The notes beneath the pieces are model-generated. The model worked only from the letters and a program-made list of their open reading frames with translations. It did no database searches and had not been told where the DNA came from. A program made the translations under genes and the position numbers. A stretch of 64,000 nucleotides of DNA from Trichomonas tenax (Eukaryota; Parabasalia; Trichomonadida; Trichomonadidae), in the NCBI GenBank assembly GCA_023091735.1, contig JALKBU010000016.1, forward strand, positions 62,001 through 126,000. The letters are read 5' to 3'. Shown piece after piece: positions 1 through 9,461 of the stretch (the stretch's first letter is position 1; every line of letters starts with the position of its first letter).

Positions 1-3000
1 GTGGTTGATCAACATCATCAGAATATTCATCGAGATTCTTGTTTTGATATCGTTGATTTCTATTTAGAGAAACTTTCTTCGGTTGTTCATTCAATCTTTG
101 ATTGTTTGTGGGCTTTTTAAGCTGAATTTCTGGTTCATCGGAATATTCATCGATATTTTGATTCTGGATGAGATTCTTTGTCTTAATGAGTCCTTGGCTT
201 TGCAATCTTTGTGGAATTCTTTGATTGCTTTGATTCTGAATAACAACGTTTTGATTTCTATTTGGAGAGACTCTCTTTGGCGGTTCTTCATCATAATCAT
301 CTGAATATTCATCGAGATTGTTATTCATTATAGGCTTCTGAATTCTCTGATTTTGATTTCTATTTGGAGGAAGTTTCTGTGGAGGAATTTCTTCATTAGA
401 ATATTCATCAACATTTGGATTTTGTATTTTAGGACTTTGATTCATATTTGGTGAAATTCTTTGTGGAGGTTGATACTGATTTCTATTTGCTGGTGGTTTT
501 TGCTGAGGAACATCTTCATCTGAATATTCATCGACATTCGGATTCTGGATTTTTGGATTTTGATATCTATTCATTGGATTTTTCTGTGGTGGTATATCAT
601 CATCGAAATATTCATCGATGTTTTGAATCTTTGAATTTTGATTTCTGTTTGGTGATATTCTTTGTGGCTGAGGATTTCTCATTGGTGGCTTCTGTTGAGA
701 AATTTCTTCATCTGAATATTCATCAGGATCAGGAATTTGTTTCGGAGGAATTCTCTTTTGAGGATGATATCTATCTTCATTTCTAAATGGATCTCGTGAG
801 CTTTGTGGTGGCTCATTATCTTCATCGGAGTATTCGTCAATGTTCTGTGGTTTCTTGGAAATGACAACGTTTGGTTGAATGTCTTCATCTGAGTATTCGT
901 CAATGTTTCGTGGTATTTTCTGTTGTGGAACATCTTCATCTGAATACTCGTCAATGACTTTTTGTAGCTGTTGGCGAACAGACTGTGGAGATGGTGGCAC
1001 ATCGTCATCATCAAGACCCCAGTTTCTTTTTTGATTGTTTGGCTTTGGTGGTGGAACATCATCACCAGAATCATCTTTCTTTTGAATTCGTGTTCTAACA
1101 TTTCTTGTTTGTTTCTGTGGAACAACTGGCTGTGGACCAGGTTTTGGCTTTCCAAATGAAACTTCAACTTGTGCTTCATATAATGTTCTCGTTTCTTCTA
1201 AAACATCGAACGCCATTTGTGGCTTTTTGCCGAAAGAAACAGCGACTTGTGGTTCATCATCGTTTGTTCTCGAATCATCTCCAAAACTCAAATCAATATC
1301 AGAATTAAGTTGCTCTGGCTTCTTCCTTCTCTTGTTGGTGCCAAAAGAGACAGCAACGTTCGCAGTATTGTCAACCATAATGTCGGAATAAGTGCTCTCA
1401 GAGTCGAAAGCTCCCAATCCTCCAATTTGATTCTCGAGACCTTGCAAAAAGAATGGAACATCCAAAGAATTCTTTGGCGAAGATGGAGACTCTCCTTTAG
1501 GTGATGCTGGTTGTCTCTGTGGTGGCTGCAACTGCTGAGAGCTTCCAATTCTTGAAATTTTAGGAGACAATGGCTGCTTTTGTTGCCTCTTAATTGGCAT
1601 TCTTTTAACAGATTCTGCGCGTTTCTGCATTTGCGGACGTGGAGGGAGTGGTGGATTTTGTGGTGGATTGAGAACAGCTTCATGCTGCTCGTCTGTGAGA
1701 ACTGTTGGAAATTGATCTTGTTGAACATGTCTGAATACAGAAAATGGCTCCAAAAATGGAGAATTTTGCGGAGTTTCGAACAAACAGCCGCGTTTTGATT
1801 GCTTGAGAACTGGTTTTCTCTTGAATGTGTTGAGAAGGTTGTTTGCTTGTTCCTGTGTGATTTTGTTGTGATCGAGTAAATACTGAACATCGTCTACAGG
1901 ATATGAGATGTTTAATCTCGGCTGTTGTTGAGCTGCGAAGTTCATTGTTTCTAAAAATTGCTGTCCATTGTCTGGATTCCCTCCATCAATGACAACAACT
2001 TGGATAACTCTGTTTGCTTGTAGAAGAGTTCTTAATGCAGATATTCCAGCATCGCCAATCAAGTTTCCAGAAATGTCTAAATGCAAAATTGATGGCGAAC
2101 GACTGACACAGCGAAGAAGAGCTCCTGTAAGTCCACCAAGTTTGTTTCTGTCTGTTCCACGTATTGTCAAGAACTTGAGAGAGTTTGTGCTGTCAATGAA
2201 TGCGCAAAGATCTGTTACAGAGTCTTTAATTTCATGATGGAAACAACCGCTCATTGAAAGATAGTCCAAAAACGAATTTGCATGTAAGAAAGTGAATATT
2301 GATTTGTGTATTGGATTTCCATCCCACGTGAATGCAGTCAACGATCGGTAGTTTGTTGTTGCGAATGCTTTGAATACTGATGGCCACGCATCACTTGGCG
2401 CGTGTGCACGAGCAATGGAGAGCTTGAATGACTCCAAACCTCGTCTGAAGATAATCTGCAGTGTATCAGGAAGACTGTTGCCCATCCATTCGATGTCATT
2501 CAGTATGAGTGAATATAATTGAGGCTGAATAGAAATACTCGAATCAGGACTGACACTCGCTGAGTTTGATGATAAATTTAAGAATCTCAGATTAGCGAAT
2601 CTCGCTGTTGCAAATTTAGCGAGCGCATCAGCGATTTGAAGGTTGCATGATGCCAGAGACAAACAAGTGACATTTTTGGCAACATCAATGACTTTTTGGA
2701 GATCAATGTTCCTTGTTTTATCGAGATTTAAAATGCGAAGATTCTGGCAAATTTGTGGTGTCAAAATCTGTGTGAAAAGCATTGAATCAGCGCTGTAATC
2801 GAGCGCGTTATGGAAACCAATGGAGTTAGCTCCTGTTTCTTGTATAAATTTGCGCAAAACAGGCAAATCTTGTGGCTCGAATTCCGAATGCGAAAATGTG
2901 ACAGCAGAGAGCTTTGAGACTTCATTTGACTTGAAAATGTTGAGAAATTCTATGAATTTAGGTTCTTTGCGTCCGAAAAATTCGATAGATCGAAGTTTTA

Positions 3001-3637
3001 TAATCGAACTTGGATTTTCAAATAAATTGTTCTGAGTTTCTAAAACTGGAACGGTAAGATGTGATAGCGACTGTATCAAAGGCAAAATATTGAAGAAAAT
3101 ATATGTTAAACGCCTGAATTCAGGAAAATCTGAATAATTATATTTTAATGGCGAAAATCTGAGAAAGTTTTCGAAGGAATTTAGAACAGATGGTTGGATT
3201 GTAATGTTTTTATCCATAAGTAATTGTTTCATTCTTATCAAAGCGCCCAAATTTGATCCTTTAACTTTGAAAAAACCGTAAGTGTTAAAACCAAACGATC
3301 TGTAAATGATTGACGGCAAAATTTGTCGAAAAACATGACCAAGAATTCCTGTTATCTGTCTTCCATCTTGAAATTCAGTTGTAAATTTTCTTTTTTCGAA
3401 GGTAAACCTTGCAATATTTCCTTGAAATCCTACTCCTTTCAAGGATGACCATGTAAATATCTTTTTAATATCGCCTGTTGTTTTGCTGAAAACTTGATAT
3501 CCAAAATCTGTTATAGCAACGATGCGAAGCTTCTTGAATACCGATACACTCGTGTCTTTGACAAGTCCTAAAGAGAAAACCGCTCTATGTTCATACTGCA
3601 ATTTTGCCTGTATTGCAGTACAAATTGATTCATTCAT
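1..3637 (-). CDS. CARMIL-like leucine-rich-repeat protein, C-terminus off the window
   Basis: One open minus-strand frame runs from an ATG at 3635-3637 to the window edge (about 1,212 codons). The N-terminus (residues 1-110) resembles a PH-like domain. It is followed by about 500 residues of LRRs of the type LxxLDISGN.IGDAGI, then a long Pro/Lys/Gln-rich tail with many acidic DEYSDE blocks. PH-like plus ribonuclease-inhibitor-type LRR plus proline-rich tail is the CARMIL layout (capping protein and Arp2/3 regulator at the actin cortex), so an actin role is inferred. I did not find a clear capping-protein-interaction motif. It could instead be a trichomonad-specific LRR protein. It is divergent with the gene at 3895 and shares its promoter gap. 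Confidence 0.65.
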   Translation of the reverse strand, partial: MNESICTAIQAKLQYEHRAVFSLGLVKDTSVSVFKKLRIVAITDFGYQVFSKTTGDIKKIFTWSSLKGVGFQGNIARFTFEKRKFTTEFQDGRQITGILGHVFRQILPSIIYRSFGFNTYGFFKVKGSNLGALIRMKQLLMDKNITIQPSVLNSFENFLRFSPLKYNYSDFPEFRRLTYIFFNILPLIQSLSHLTVPVLETQNNLFENPSSIIKLRSIEFFGRKEPKFIEFLNIFKSNEVSKLSAVTFSHSEFEPQDLPVLRKFIQETGANSIGFHNALDYSADSMLFTQILTPQICQNLRILNLDKTRNIDLQKVIDVAKNVTCLSLASCNLQIADALAKFATARFANLRFLNLSSNSASVSPDSSISIQPQLYSLILNDIEWMGNSLPDTLQIIFRRGLESFKLSIARAHAPSDAWPSVFKAFATTNYRSLTAFTWDGNPIHKSIFTFLHANSFLDYLSMSGCFHHEIKDSVTDLCAFIDSTNSLKFLTIRGTDRNKLGGLTGALLRCVSRSPSILHLDISGNLIGDAGISALRTLLQANRVIQVVVIDGGNPDNGQQFLETMNFAAQQQPRLNISYPVDDVQYLLDHNKITQEQANNLLNTFKRKPVLKQSKRGCLFETPQNSPFLEPFSVFRHVQQDQFPTVLTDEQHEAVLNPPQNPPLPPRPQMQKRAESVKRMPIKRQQKQPLSPKISRIGSSQQLQPPQRQPASPKGESPSSPKNSLDVPFFLQGLENQIGGLGAFDSESTYSDIMVDNTANVAVSFGTNKRRKKPEQLNSDIDLSFGDDSRTNDDEPQVAVSFGKKPQMAFDVLEETRTLYEAQVEVSFGKPKPGPQPVVPQKQTRNVRTRIQKKDDSGDDVPPPKPNNQKRNWGLDDDDVPPSPQSVRQQLQKVIDEYSDEDVPQQKIPRNIDEYSDEDIQPNVVISKKPQNIDEYSDEDNEPPQSSRDPFRNEDRYHPQKRIPPKQIPDPDEYSDEEISQQKPPMRNPQPQRISPNRNQNSKIQNIDEYFDDDIPPQKNPMNRYQNPKIQNPNVDEYSDEDVPQQKPPANRNQYQPPQRISPNMNQSPKIQNPNVDEYSNEEIPPQKLPPNRNQNQRIQKPIMNNNLDEYSDDYDEEPPKRVSPNRNQNVVIQNQSNQRIPQRLQSQGLIKTKNLIQNQNIDEYSDEPEIQLKKPTNNQRLNEQPKKVSLNRNQRYQNKNLDEYSDDVDQP
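17..955 (-). repeat. Coding repeat: ten DEYSDE blocks in the tail of the LRR protein
   Basis: Within the tail frame the peptide DEYSDE or a close variant (DEYSDD, DEYSNE, DEYFDD) recurs ten times, near 17, 135, 290, 390, 505, 597, 705, 820, 882 and 935. Spacing is irregular, 50 to 160 bases. Linkers are rich in Pro, Gln, Asn, Arg and Ile (for example PPQKxPPNRNQNxKIQN). The alternation of acidic tyrosine-containing blocks with basic proline-rich linkers suggests a disordered multivalent binding tail. Confidence 0.8.
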
Positions 3638-3894
3638 ACAAAATTATTTTGCATCAATTTTATGCGCTCGATATTTACTACTCTTAGGGTCTCATTTTTC
3701 ACTGCTAAAATGGAAAATGATAAAAGTGTACGTTTAGCTTTAAAGAAAATGCCATGTAAAAGATTTTTGACAAATAAAAATAAATTATGACATGTAAATA
3801 CCAATTTTATCATATAAATAAAAGTTTATGGCATGTAAAAAAAATTGTGTCAAGTAAAATAATCTTCTTGCTGGCAATTTAATTAAATTTTTTG
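3638..3894. promoter_or_regulatory. Divergent promoter gap with repeated TGRCATGTAAA-like motifs
   Basis: The gap between two divergent starts carries at least five copies of the short motif: GCCATGTAAA near 3752, GACAAATAAA near 3770, GACATGTAAA near 3790, GGCATGTAAA near 3831 and GTCAAGTAAA near 3850. The same motif recurs in most other promoter gaps here. A regulatory role is inferred from position only. Confidence 0.5.
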
Positions 3895-5241
3895 ATGGGG
3901 CGAAAGGAACCACCACCGCCAAGCAATCTTATCTTTCAAATCCTTAAAACGTTTTATCACTCGTCAGAGATTGCAGATAGGCTTGCTGATTGTTTATCCG
4001 AACAACAATCTGACAAGGATCCCGTAGATGTTTTAATATTATTTTTAATCAATGATGTTTTTGCTCATTTTCAGTCTAAGCTCGATGACCAAAACATAGA
4101 TTTTTCATACCTTGCAGATTCTCTCGATGTTCATAATCCCGAAACAAAAGCTGATGAAATTTTCGTCAAAATTAATAATTTATTGCAGAAGGTCGGTTTA
4201 GAATGTTTTACTGAATACCATAAATCCAATTTCGATGAAAACAAAAGAAATTATTATTCGAATTCTCGTATCAAATCAATAAATTCACATGAACTATTTT
4301 CCATTGTAAGATTAGGGAACAAGAATAAATTCTTCTTAAATATATCAAACGCTTGGTATTCCGTATCAACTAAAAGAACTTCTGTTATTAGCAATTATCA
4401 ATTAGACAAAAAGATTGAACGAAAGGACGAAAAGTTATACTTTTACAGACCGACTTTTCCTAAATTGATATTGTACAAATATAGGAATTTCACGTACACT
4501 TTCTTTAGAGAAATGCAAAGCTCTACACAAATTAAAGAAACCGACATTAATAAATTATTCAAGGAGGATCAAAAGAAGTATTTTTATAATAAGAAATTTC
4601 AATCTGAAGCTCCACAAGAAATCAAAGAGGATGTAGCTGTTGTTTTGTACAATTCTTTAGATATTATTCAACCAAGTTTTGAGGAATTCGATGGTGAAAA
4701 AATGGTTTCCAGAACAGAAACCATTTTTGATTTCAAGACTCACTGTAATCATCAGAAAATTAGCAAGGAAAATAATATTTTCTTTGTTGGCCCCGACAGA
4801 ATTTATGCAGCTCAAATGTTCGGTGAGAAATTAAATGAAATCAAGGAAATGTTTCAATTGAAAATAGACAAATCTTGTTTAGTCTTAGATCCAAATATGT
4901 ATCCATTATCCATTTATGCCAAAATTTTGGCTAATCAGACATATATTGTTCAAAAAAGCGAATATGAAAATGCCAATTATAAGGTTGTTTTAGCGACTGA
5001 CATATATCCACCAAAGCCTACAAAATACTTTTTTAAGGAAAAAAATAACAAGGTTAGTAATGAGCATATTCGCGCATTTAATTTAGATGACAATCCAATT
5101 ATTTATAGATTAGAAGGTTGTCTTGTTTCAAAAAGCTACGAACTTGCGGAGAACTGTATAAACTATATTGTCGTTCCTCGTAACTATGTTCCAATTTTGG
5201 AAAAATATAGTCAGGGAGAAAAGGGGCAAACGCCACATTAG
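3895..5241 (+). CDS. Hypothetical protein, 448 aa
   Basis: The frame opens at ATG 3895; the TTG codon just before it is not a likely eukaryotic start. The protein begins MGRKEPPPPS and is soluble-looking, rich in Lys, Asn, Tyr and Phe, with no signal peptide, membrane segment or repeat that I can see. Its base composition is as AT-rich as the spacers, unlike the more GC-balanced housekeeping genes nearby, which suggests low expression or rapid evolution. I do not recognise a family. It is divergent from the LRR gene on its left; a 420-base spacer separates it from the MAP65-like gene. Confidence 0.75.
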   Translation: MGRKEPPPPSNLIFQILKTFYHSSEIADRLADCLSEQQSDKDPVDVLILFLINDVFAHFQSKLDDQNIDFSYLADSLDVHNPETKADEIFVKINNLLQKVGLECFTEYHKSNFDENKRNYYSNSRIKSINSHELFSIVRLGNKNKFFLNISNAWYSVSTKRTSVISNYQLDKKIERKDEKLYFYRPTFPKLILYKYRNFTYTFFREMQSSTQIKETDINKLFKEDQKKYFYNKKFQSEAPQEIKEDVAVVLYNSLDIIQPSFEEFDGEKMVSRTETIFDFKTHCNHQKISKENNIFFVGPDRIYAAQMFGEKLNEIKEMFQLKIDKSCLVLDPNMYPLSIYAKILANQTYIVQKSEYENANYKVVLATDIYPPKPTKYFFKEKNNKVSNEHIRAFNLDDNPIIYRLEGCLVSKSYELAENCINYIVVPRNYVPILEKYSQGEKGQTPH

Positions 5242-5665
5242 AAGCATAATTAAGCCTCCAAACTCTATCTATTATCTTTATACATCTTCTAAAACTAATA
5301 TAATGAAATAAAGTCTAAGTTTAAATTTTTAATTTCAATATGTTATTATTCAGCAAGTACAATATACATGAATTAAATGTTACGGCTGTTCACTCTTTTT
5401 GCATCTAGTGTTGTTTTTTGGTTGTTCTAGCATTGACGAATCTTAATTACCTTACTTGTACCAATCTGGCATAGATTGAGCTGTATTTGCAAATCTGATT
5501 TTACTCTTAGAATAAATGTAACATAGAATTTATTTGTCAAATTAAGAAATATAAATGTGGTTATATGTCAGAAATAGTTTACAAATATTTGTTTATCAAA
5601 TCTGGATATTTACATGTCAGATATAAATTAGGAATCAAAAAATTGACGTTTAAAATTTATTGGAA
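5242..5665. promoter_or_regulatory. Spacer upstream of the MAP65-like gene
   Basis: This 424-base AT-rich spacer has no gene. Its last 120 bases hold motif-like sites (TTTGTCAAATTA near 5535, TATGTCAGAAA near 5565, TTTACATGTCAGA near 5610) in the usual pre-start position. The first 250 bases show nothing I can name. Confidence 0.35.
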
Positions 5666-7867
5666 ATGAATATTGACGACGAAATCATTGCTGTGTGGGA
5701 CGAAATGGGCCTCACTGAGGAGGAAAGGATCAACGAATTGCGTCCTCTTAACGAAAAAATCGATAGGATCAAGAAAGAAAAAATCGATGAAACTATTCGA
5801 GAAATGCAGCAACTTCAGATCGGAATAGACGAGACAAAACAAAAACACATTCGCATGCTTCAAGTTACAGGGGCTTCTCCTTTCGAAATAGAAGAGGTAC
5901 AGAAAAACGGAATTCATGGATCGTTAAAAGAGCGTTTTGACCAAGTCCAAGATGCATATGAGGAATACAAACCACACTACGTCGAGACAGTCCAGAAACT
6001 TCAGAAGATGGTTGATATTTTGCAAGAATTATTTGAAATTCTTGAAATTCCTGAGCAGGACCGCGGCGATTTTGCTGCTGTTGGCGATACAGACCTCACA
6101 TCGAAGCGATTGCAGGCATTTTCTAACAAAATTGATCGACTTCAGAACGAAATAAACGCAAATGACAAATATGCACAACAATTCATCATAGAAATACAGA
6201 AACTATCGACAGATCTCGGCGTTGAAATCAAGAACGAAATCAGATCGATCATTGATAGGCCTCCTTATCGCCCATCAGATCTCGTGAAATTAAAGCAAGA
6301 AAGAGATTTGCTTCAGAACGAGTTCACAACGAATTCAAACTACATATCGGAACTTGCACTTCAAATCAAGCGTTTGTGGGATATTCTCGAAGTCAGTGAA
6401 GATGAACGCCAAGATTTTCTCGATATGCACAACGGAGTCTCATACAATCAAATTGCTGCGTGCGTCAAACTTATCAACACTCTCAACAAGCAGAGAAACC
6501 AGATGGTTCCTGAATTAATCACAGAAGCAAGAGAAAAGATCTCTGAGCTTTGCAAGAAGATGAGATACACTCAAGATCAAGAAGATTCTATTTTCAAGAG
6601 GGTTGACGCAAAGATGGAAGACCAATATCCATCAGAAGAGAAACAGGAGAACGAAACAGACTCTAAAATTACAGCAAATGAAGAAGAATCTCGCATTGAA
6701 GAAAATCATGAAAATAGTGCTCAAGAACAGCAAGAAAACCAGGAAGATAACAAGCCATTAAATGAGAACGAAGAGGAAACAAAGAATGAATCTCCAGCAG
6801 CAAATGAGAATCACAATGAAGAGGAAGAAGATAAGAATTCTGAAGAAAAGCAAAACAATGAAATTAAAGAAGAAAATGCTGAAGAGGAACAAAAGAATGA
6901 ACCAAAAGAAGAACAAATTAATGAAGAAGATGAAAACAATGAAATCAAAGAAGAAAATTCTGAAGAGGAACAAAAGAATGAAGAAATTCAAAAAGAAAAC
7001 GTTACTGAACAAAAAGTTGAAGAAAAGATTAATGAGGAGGAAGAGGAAGAAGAAGAGATTAAAGAGGAATTCCATCCAGAAGATTATATCGAAGAGCCTG
7101 CTCAAAGTCATCACTATACTCCAAGGAAAACATTTGTTGATGCCGATGATCTTCTCACGAGTGAAAATTCGGCAATGAACACACCACAGAAGCAACGTTC
7201 GATCCAACCAACAGAAATTAAGCCAATCGAAAACACGCAGAAAGAAGAACGCGAAATTGCATACTTCGAATTACTCGATGCTGAGTTTATGCACTTGCAG
7301 CGCCTTTACGAGATGTCAAAGCCTATTCATGAACTCATTCAGCAGCGTGAGTCTATCATCAATGAAAGAAATGAAATTGCAGAAGAAATCTCAACAGCCG
7401 AAAAACCAAAGCCTGTTCGCATGTCTCTCACGCCCCGTCAGCCTCTCGAAACAGAGCAGCCTGTTCTCGAGAAAGTTGCTGCAGAAAAGAAGTCTCGGCA
7501 GTCATATCAACCGAAAAGCAGTCGACCGATAACAGCGGAGCCCGAAGCTCCATCAAGGCGAAGCTTGGCTCCTAAGACAGGAAGAAAGCATATCCCAGGA
7601 ATGGTTTCTCCAGAGAAAGTTCGCATGCGCCCTCCTGATCCTTCGAAGAGCCTGAAAGCAGAGAAGGCTGAACGAAGGTACAAAGTTGTTCTCCCTCGTG
7701 TTGAGAAGAAGCTTGCACTCGCTTTGTTCGAATACAAGAAGGAAAGTGGTGAAGATTTCACACTTGATGGAGAAATATATGCAAACAAACTTCCTAACTT
7801 CCAGCTTTCACAAACAGAGAAGAGAATGGCGAAAACATCTTTATCAGGAAAAGGACTCAAGCATTAA
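5666..7867 (+). CDS. MAP65/ASE1/PRC1-family microtubule-bundling protein
   Basis: ATG 5666 gives 733 aa starting MNIDDE. The N-terminal motif (IIAVWDEMGLTEEER followed by a Leu/Lys-rich helix) and a second motif near residue 230 (IKRLWDILEVSEDERQDF) match the family's conserved helices. Most of residues 1-310 is coiled coil. Residues about 320-490 are an extremely acidic Glu/Asn/Lys low-complexity insertion. The C-terminus (YFELLDAEFMHLQRLYEMSKPI, then a basic Ser/Pro/Arg stretch and KVVLPRVEKKLALALFEYKKESGE) resembles the distal spectrin-like part and tail. Family members cross-link antiparallel microtubules in the spindle midzone; in trichomonads the spindle or axostyle are possible sites. 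Confidence 0.78.
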   Translation: MNIDDEIIAVWDEMGLTEEERINELRPLNEKIDRIKKEKIDETIREMQQLQIGIDETKQKHIRMLQVTGASPFEIEEVQKNGIHGSLKERFDQVQDAYEEYKPHYVETVQKLQKMVDILQELFEILEIPEQDRGDFAAVGDTDLTSKRLQAFSNKIDRLQNEINANDKYAQQFIIEIQKLSTDLGVEIKNEIRSIIDRPPYRPSDLVKLKQERDLLQNEFTTNSNYISELALQIKRLWDILEVSEDERQDFLDMHNGVSYNQIAACVKLINTLNKQRNQMVPELITEAREKISELCKKMRYTQDQEDSIFKRVDAKMEDQYPSEEKQENETDSKITANEEESRIEENHENSAQEQQENQEDNKPLNENEEETKNESPAANENHNEEEEDKNSEEKQNNEIKEENAEEEQKNEPKEEQINEEDENNEIKEENSEEEQKNEEIQKENVTEQKVEEKINEEEEEEEEIKEEFHPEDYIEEPAQSHHYTPRKTFVDADDLLTSENSAMNTPQKQRSIQPTEIKPIENTQKEEREIAYFELLDAEFMHLQRLYEMSKPIHELIQQRESIINERNEIAEEISTAEKPKPVRMSLTPRQPLETEQPVLEKVAAEKKSRQSYQPKSSRPITAEPEAPSRRSLAPKTGRKHIPGMVSPEKVRMRPPDPSKSLKAEKAERRYKVVLPRVEKKLALALFEYKKESGEDFTLDGEIYANKLPNFQLSQTEKRMAKTSLSGKGLKH

Positions 7868-8004
7868 TTCTATTTATTTTTATTATTTATATTGCATTTA
7901 AATACTTTGTAAATACATTTTTTGGCAAAATTTCAGCTTTAACATTTATTGATAAAAAATCAACAATTCGATGAATGCAAATATAATAAAGGTAAATTGT
8001 TTAA

Positions 8005-8609
8005 TCAAGCGTGTTGCAATGAACTAGAAGAGCTGGATTTAGACTTTTTCTTTTTCATTACGATCACAACAATGACAACGACGACTATGATGATAACAAT
8101 CACTATTAGTACGACAATAGCAACAATCAATATTGTTTTATCTTTTTGAGAATTGCAACCTTCATCCATAAATATAATAACTTGGCTTTTAGATAGATCA
8201 TAGCTTCCTGGATTATTCAATTCATTTTCGAGTTCTCTAATTGTATTATTCAATTTAAACAGGGGAAGTGCAAAAAAATGGCTGAAACATTTTTGTCATT
8301 TGCCAATCGTGTAGCATATGACGGTCATTTTCTGTGCTCATCATTATTGTCATTCCATACGGAATGTCAAATGTCATATATTGTAAAGAGGCTTTTGCTG
8401 GCATAAGATCAGCTATTTGGCATATTCAAGAGCCTAAAATTACGAATTATCAAGTTCATCTTGTTAATTACCTGTTTTGCCATTTTTTTGTACTTCCCTG
8501 TTTCATTTGATTTCATTAATAAAGGACTTGAAGAAATTATGTTTGTCCCTTTAGATTCACCTATAATGGATGCTTCAATAAGCACAAGCAATAATGTCGA
8601 AATAATCAA
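8005..8609 (-). pseudogene. Broken small single-pass membrane protein
   Basis: Three minus-strand pieces read as one gene in three frames. The 5' piece (ATG at 8607-8609) has a signal-peptide-like start (MIISTLLLVLIEASI). A middle piece at about 8270-8425 contains DIPYGMTIMMSTEN. The 3' piece ends in a strong transmembrane helix (ILIVAIVVLIVIVIIIVVVVIVVIV) and a KKKKSK plus serine tail, stop at 8005. The middle-to-last shift lies at a run of seven T residues near 8268. The first break lies near a candidate GTAATT...TTTTAG intron, but splicing that does not restore the frame. The family is unknown to me. Sequencing error is possible. Confidence 0.5.
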
Positions 8610-8816
8610 TTAATTGCAAGTTGTAATTAAATTTTACAAACTTTGGTAAAACTATGAAAAAGAGAGATTGGTTGATTTTCGATATTACAGATAATTATAT
8701 AAAGACTTAATTGTTATGGGAACCATCCAAAAGGAGAATAAATAACAAATAAAATTTTGACATGTATTTCTTTACACTGACATGTTTTTGAAAAGTGGAA
8801 AAGTGTCAATAAACAA

Positions 8817-9461
8817 ATGTTGACATTAAAAGTTAAATACAAAAACGACATCTTCACGTACCCCATAAAGAAAATCACGACAAACAGTGCATTCATCAAA
8901 ATGCTTGCCAAGGAGCTCTGTTTGGAGGCAAATTCGATAAAATTATTTTATAAAGGCAAAACTCTCGCGAATTCGAAAGAAAACAAGCTCGTTAACGAGG
9001 GAATAAAAGATGGTGACAAGATTCTTCTTACAGCAGTCGACAAAGGGATAAAACTTCCAAAACCAAAAAGATCTGGAAACAAAAAGCAGCCGAAGAATCA
9101 GCAGTTCGAAGATATACCTATTCCCGATATAGTGCGGAAAGGTCCGCCGCCTGGCTGCATGGATGGACTCCACGCCCCGGTATCAAAATTCCCGAAAACG
9201 CCGTTCGTTGTATACACCAAAGATGGCAGTATCGCAAAGCTCTCTATAGAGTCTGACGCTTTGTTCGTAGAAAATGCTAATGGAAGCGTCGAGAGACTTT
9301 TTGATATTTCTTATAACGCAGAAAAAACTCAGGATATTCCGAATTTCTCAAACTACATCTCATTGTATATTAACACCAATGACGAATTACGAGTTTATCA
9401 TTATATTCCAAAACAATTCCAAAATCTTTTCAAAGATTTCTTAAATTTGTTATCGAAATAA
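8817..9461 (+). CDS. UBFD1-like ubiquitin-fold protein
   Basis: ATG 8817 gives 214 aa. Residues 1-75 look like a ubiquitin fold (MLTLKVKYKND, then IKLFYKGKTLAN and IKDGDKILLT where ubiquitin has IIFAGKQLED and IQ..STLHLV). After a basic linker comes RKGPPPGCMDGLHAPVSKFP, which matches the start of the conserved C-terminal domain of UBFD1 (ubiquitin family domain-containing 1), a PH-like domain ending in Y.YIPKQF. The exact biochemical role of UBFD1 is poorly known; ubiquitin-receptor or shuttle functions are inferred. A motif-bearing promoter (TTTTGACATGTA near 8756) precedes it. Confidence 0.72.
   Translation: MLTLKVKYKNDIFTYPIKKITTNSAFIKMLAKELCLEANSIKLFYKGKTLANSKENKLVNEGIKDGDKILLTAVDKGIKLPKPKRSGNKKQPKNQQFEDIPIPDIVRKGPPPGCMDGLHAPVSKFPKTPFVVYTKDGSIAKLSIESDALFVENANGSVERLFDISYNAEKTQDIPNFSNYISLYINTNDELRVYHYIPKQFQNLFKDFLNLLSK

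Noticed and set aside
17..955. Non-coding minisatellite
   Set aside because: The repeat lies in frame inside a continuous coding sequence and is conserved at the peptide level.
6762..7178. Long Lys/Met-rich and Phe/Leu-rich overlapping frames across the acidic repeat of the MAP65-like gene
   Set aside because: They are shadows of the Glu/Asn-rich low-complexity coding sequence and have no independent support.
8400..8480. Confirmed spliceosomal intron
   Set aside because: Removing the GTAATT...TTTTAG segment still leaves a stop, and it lacks the ACTAAC-type branch and 3' signal known from trichomonad introns.
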